NCBI GenBank assembly: GCA_029204225.1
Contig: CM055095.1
Location: 35,673,078-35,737,077, forward strand
Source of the DNA: Diphasiastrum complanatum
Taxonomy: Eukaryota; Streptophyta; Lycopodiopsida; Lycopodiales; Lycopodiaceae
DNA: 64,000 nt
Direction of reading: 5' to 3'
The translations under genes and the position numbers were made by a program. The notes beneath the pieces are model-generated. The model was not told where the DNA came from, did not search any database, and was given only the letters and a program-made list of their open reading frames with translations. Of this stretch, positions 1 to 64,000 are shown piece by piece (the stretch's first letter is position 1; each line of letters begins with the position of its first letter).

Positions 1-60960
<60,960 letters not shown>

Positions 60961-61415
60961 ATTCAGTAGAGTATCTGAAGCTCATTCATAGCATTTGCTA
61001 TGATTCAAAGCGATTGATTTGTTTTTTGCTACATAATTTCATTTATTCTGAGAAATTTTGAGCCAGAACAAAAAATTATATGGAAGAAGACGGCAAGATG
61101 CATACTAAATGTCTTGCATTGATGACACTCAACAAACTGCGAAGACATTTTGTGAGGCGGATCAGTTGTTTTAGTAGTCATCCTTGGTCCTTAAAAATCT
61201 TAACAACTCCATAATGTCTCAATTTTAGTCCCTATGTCAGATGCTACTGTCAAGTGTGCATTGCTTCATATTGCATGGTTTAACCTATCATTATAGAGTT
61301 TATACTAAGATTTAAAAATCATGTATTTCTTGGGTCAGCTACAATGTGGACTTGAAGCCTCTGCAAAGTTCATTTTGTAGTGCCCCAATTTTTGACCAAG
61401 TCCTTTCATTATAAC
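60961..61415 (+). other. 3' flank of the P5A gene
   Basis: AT-rich sequence after the stop codon. It should include the 3' UTR, but I see no canonical AATAAA that would fix its end. Confidence 0.5.
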
Positions 61416-62160
61416 CATAGTTGCAGCGAATCCCGCGATTCAAGAACCGAGATTCTGCGAATCGCGATTCGAACCCAGAATCGTGCAAATATTTATTTAT
61501 TTATTTATTTATATTTGGAACAATAGCTTATGGCTGAATTTTTTTTAGGGGAGCAATGGTCAAACCAGCGTTTTGCCTCCCAGAAGTGTAGTAGATAGGG
61601 CACAAACAAATCTTATTTTCAGTAGCTATTTGGTTGTTATTTGCTCTGGTTCTCAATAAATGTTAATGCTACAGTTTGGGCTAAATATTGGGCCCTTGTC
61701 GGCGCATATATGGACCCCCATTTTTATGTTGGGAGGGGGGGGAGGGGGGTGCTCCCTTGCTACTGTTGTCGGGGGGGGGGTCGGCGACAGCCACCTAGGC
61801 CCCCCCCTGGCGGGGGGGTCGAGGGGCAGCGCCCCCCGAAGGTACAATTGCTCTACAGTTCTCTATCTCTGTCCCACTGGAACCATCTGTGATCGTAACG
61901 AATAGGCTAAAGGTTAGTTTTGAATTTTTATCCTTGACAGAATCCAACATGGATCAATGCACCTAAATTGGACCATCCTGCACCCAAAACAATCGGCAAA
62001 CTACACAGTAATAATGCTCTTAATGAAAGCTTTCATCTGATACCCATATTGCCCAAAAAAAATTAAAAAAAAAACGATTCTAAACGATTTTGGGTTTTGT
62101 TCCGAATCGCGATTTTGACCACAATTTTGAATTGCGATTCAGAATCGCAGTGCATCTATG
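61416..62160. mobile_element. hAT-like element 11, word GAATCGCGATTC (diverged)
   Basis: 745 bp, flanked by ATTATAAC (61408-61415) and ACTAGAAC (62161-62168), 6 of 8. Tips CATAGTTGCAGCGAATCCCG and the complement CATAGATGCACTGCGATTC. It shares the inner sequences of elements 7 and 9 (GCAATGGTCAAACCAGCG, GTTTTGCCTC, GATACCCATATTGCC) and a G-rich block at 61731-61840. An ATTT repeat replaces the A-run at the left. The oldest of the three copies by flank decay. Confidence 0.85.
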
Positions 62161-62168
62161 ACTAGAAC

Positions 62169-62767
62169 ACATGAAATATGATGTTCTCGTCATTATCAAC
62201 TTATGACTTATTCATAATAATTTCTATTTGGACTAGAATGATATGTAGCTTTTTTAAATGACATAGCGAATGCAATGATGAAATGTTCTTCAATACAACA
62301 GTACAAATGTCTTTAAAAAAAGATTGTGGCTTGAAAATAATAGCTAAATTTACAAGGTGCACTTGTAGCAATTTATAGTAAGGTGATTTGGTGTTTTAAG
62401 GTATTTCAAGCACCAAAACCCATGCTTATTGCCACTAATTGAAGATCTATGACCAATAAATTACCATTTAAGTTGGCCTAGGGTTCATACATCGAGTTCT
62501 TGTTTCATACGCTACACAAACAATAGATTGTTGTCACCATCTTAATATATATTATTAGGTATTAATGTCTCATTTTTAGAATCATATATTGGTAAAATAT
62601 ACTGTCCTGTGTTAATGTCTCATGCGTCAAATCATATAATGGTGTTAGCTTTGTTATCCTTTTGTATAGAGATCAAAGACTCGTGCTATCACTAGATGTA
62701 TTATTATCAGCCAAAAACAAGTGATGATCATTTTAAACATTCTACCTCTCTATTCCTTTCGTCTCCA

Positions 62768-62769
<2 letters not shown>
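62169..62769 (+). other. downstream intergenic sequence, nothing recognised
   Basis: About 600 bp of AT-rich sequence; an imperfect ATTAATGTCTCAT direct repeat occurs at 62562 and 62613. Confidence 0.4.

Positions 62770-62848
<79 letters not shown>
62770..62848. repeat. (TC)n microsatellite, about 79 bp
   Basis: Pure TC run. Confidence 0.97.
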
Positions 62849-62850
<2 letters not shown>

Positions 62851-63270
62851 GGATGCTCCTTCGTTTATTTCTACCCTGCTTTGCTATCGAACAAGTGGAC
62901 AACAACTGACGCACTGCTTCTTAAAAAATACAAGGTCCAATTAACCTTCTATACTTGCATAAAAAAGTTTTCTTTGCTTAACTAAGGGGATTTTCCACTT
63001 CAAATTTCAAAAAACACTACAAGACTTCTAAACTTTTAATTCCTATTTGCAGGGAATTTTTCCTCCCACTCGTACCTTCCGGGAAACCACACTGCATGAC
63101 ATTATAAAGCATGCAGTTTCGACGATTATTCCACACTACACCGTGAAGAGTTCCCTTCTCTCTCTACTACTGCAAATGCACCTACTAGTTCATCACTTGG
63201 CAAAAGATTTCATACGATAAGTGCTTCTTGATTCAACATTTTACTATAGTAGCTCGCTTTCCTCAATATC

Positions 63271-63482
63271 TTGTCTAGCGATGGACAACAAACTCCTTTT
63301 ACCTTCTCTCTATTTGCAGACACTCTTTCTACTGTCCATCGTTGGACAGTAGGAGCATTTACTTCTGGTTATATATGATTTAACTTGCTTGCTGTCTAGC
63401 GATGGACATCAAGCTAAAACACTCTTTATTCTTTGATGCTTTATATGTACATACCTTCTATTATCCAGCAATGGATAGAAGG
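63271..63482. repeat. cluster of four spaced small hairpins around a TAGCGATGGAC-type centre
   Basis: Units at about 63271-63291 (TTGTCTAGCGATGGACAA), 63330-63353 (ACTGTCCATCGTTGGACAGT), 63389-63413 (TGTCTAGCGATGGACATCAA) and 63454-63482 (TATCCAGCAATGGATAGAAGG with CCTTC on the left). Each is an imperfect palindrome; start spacing is 59, 59 and 65 bp. The outer arms differ between units while the centre is kept. A single further copy is at 1029-1050. Confidence 0.75.
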
Positions 63483-64000
63483 TTGTTTTTTGGCTCAACT
63501 TTAAAGAAAATGTATACATTCTCTGATCTAGCAATGATTTCATACTCTCAAATATCACCTTATGCTCAATTTACGATACTAAACGCTTATCGGTTTATAT
63601 GATAATGTAGCATTGTTCCGTTACTACAACCTGTTATCATTTACAGTCTGGTTCATATTAGAACCAAGCATCGTCGTATTCCAAGCAAAGGTATGCTGCC
63701 TATCAAGATTTCACAAAGCAAGCAGTTTAGCATACTCCGTACACTTTATCTAAACATTTTTACATAACTCTTAGACATAGCTATGGACTGAAAAGACTAT
63801 CTTCTTGTCGTTATGATATAAAGAGAAAACCTTTATGAAAAAACAACAATGACAGCCTCCCAAGAAGCCTCGTCTACAAACATTCAGGTATGACTTTTCG
63901 TTATCAATTTATATACGAATTCCACACAACACGAACAAGAAAGGAATGTTTTTAAAGAAATCCTTGTCAACAACCTTACAGTGGGGACTCCAACAAAACG

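Noticed and set aside
63271-63482. CRISPR-like spaced repeats
   Set aside because: Units are variable imperfect palindromes in plant nuclear DNA with only four copies; spacing alone does not make a CRISPR array.

Overview
The window is plant nuclear DNA from a large, repeat-rich genome. Nearly all of it is one host gene on the + strand plus the transposable elements that fill its introns. The gene encodes the P5A-type ATPase of the ER (Arabidopsis PDR2/MIA; human ATP13A1 family). I could place 22 exons between base 1 and the stop codon at 60958-60960. All junctions are GT/AG and phase-compatible, giving about 1,198 residues with every catalytic P-type ATPase motif present. The first exon(s), about 50 residues by comparison with the family, lie upstream of the window. 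Very long TE-stuffed introns around an intact frame would fit a fern or another large-genome land plant. That organism guess is inference only.

Layout. 1-1954: exons 1-2. 1955-17255 (15.3 kb intron): an LTR-like end, a small hAT-like element, and a nest in which a Copia element (6045-11625) sits inside an autonomous-type hAT transposon (4285-13034), which itself sits inside a Gypsy element. More Copia and Gypsy remnants follow. 17256-18620: exons 3-6. 18621-32732 (14.1 kb intron): LINE fragments in both orientations, a solo LTR and a 5'-truncated Copia. 32733-33583: exons 7-9. 33584-39985: an internally deleted Copia and two short hAT-like elements. 39986-40345: exons 10-11, including the phosphorylated Asp. 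40346-48779: LINE, Copia and Gypsy fragments. 48780-49384: exons 12-13. 49385-56363: LINE and Gypsy scraps and three complete short hAT-like elements. 56364-58103: exons 14-20. 58104-59447: another hAT-like element. 59448-60960: exons 21-22. 60961-64000: downstream sequence with one more hAT-like element, a long CT tract and a cluster of spaced small hairpins.

The most interesting signal is a set of hAT-like elements. They share 8-bp target duplications and related tips (CATAGTTGCA, CAAGGTTGCA, CTTAGTTGC, CAGAGTTGCA). Inside both ends, however, each one carries many copies of a self-complementary word that differs between elements: GGTACC, TTCAAACGTTTGAA, GGTTCGAACC, GTTCCC/GGGAAC, CCGTTCCGGAACGG or GAATCGCGATTC. 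Elements with different words still share an internal segment, so the terminal word appears to be replaced as a set while the body is kept. One member of this group encodes a BED/DUF659/hATC transposase.

No tRNA, rRNA or CRISPR was found. No second host gene was found. The retroelement coding regions are all damaged by stops, frameshifts or deletions.
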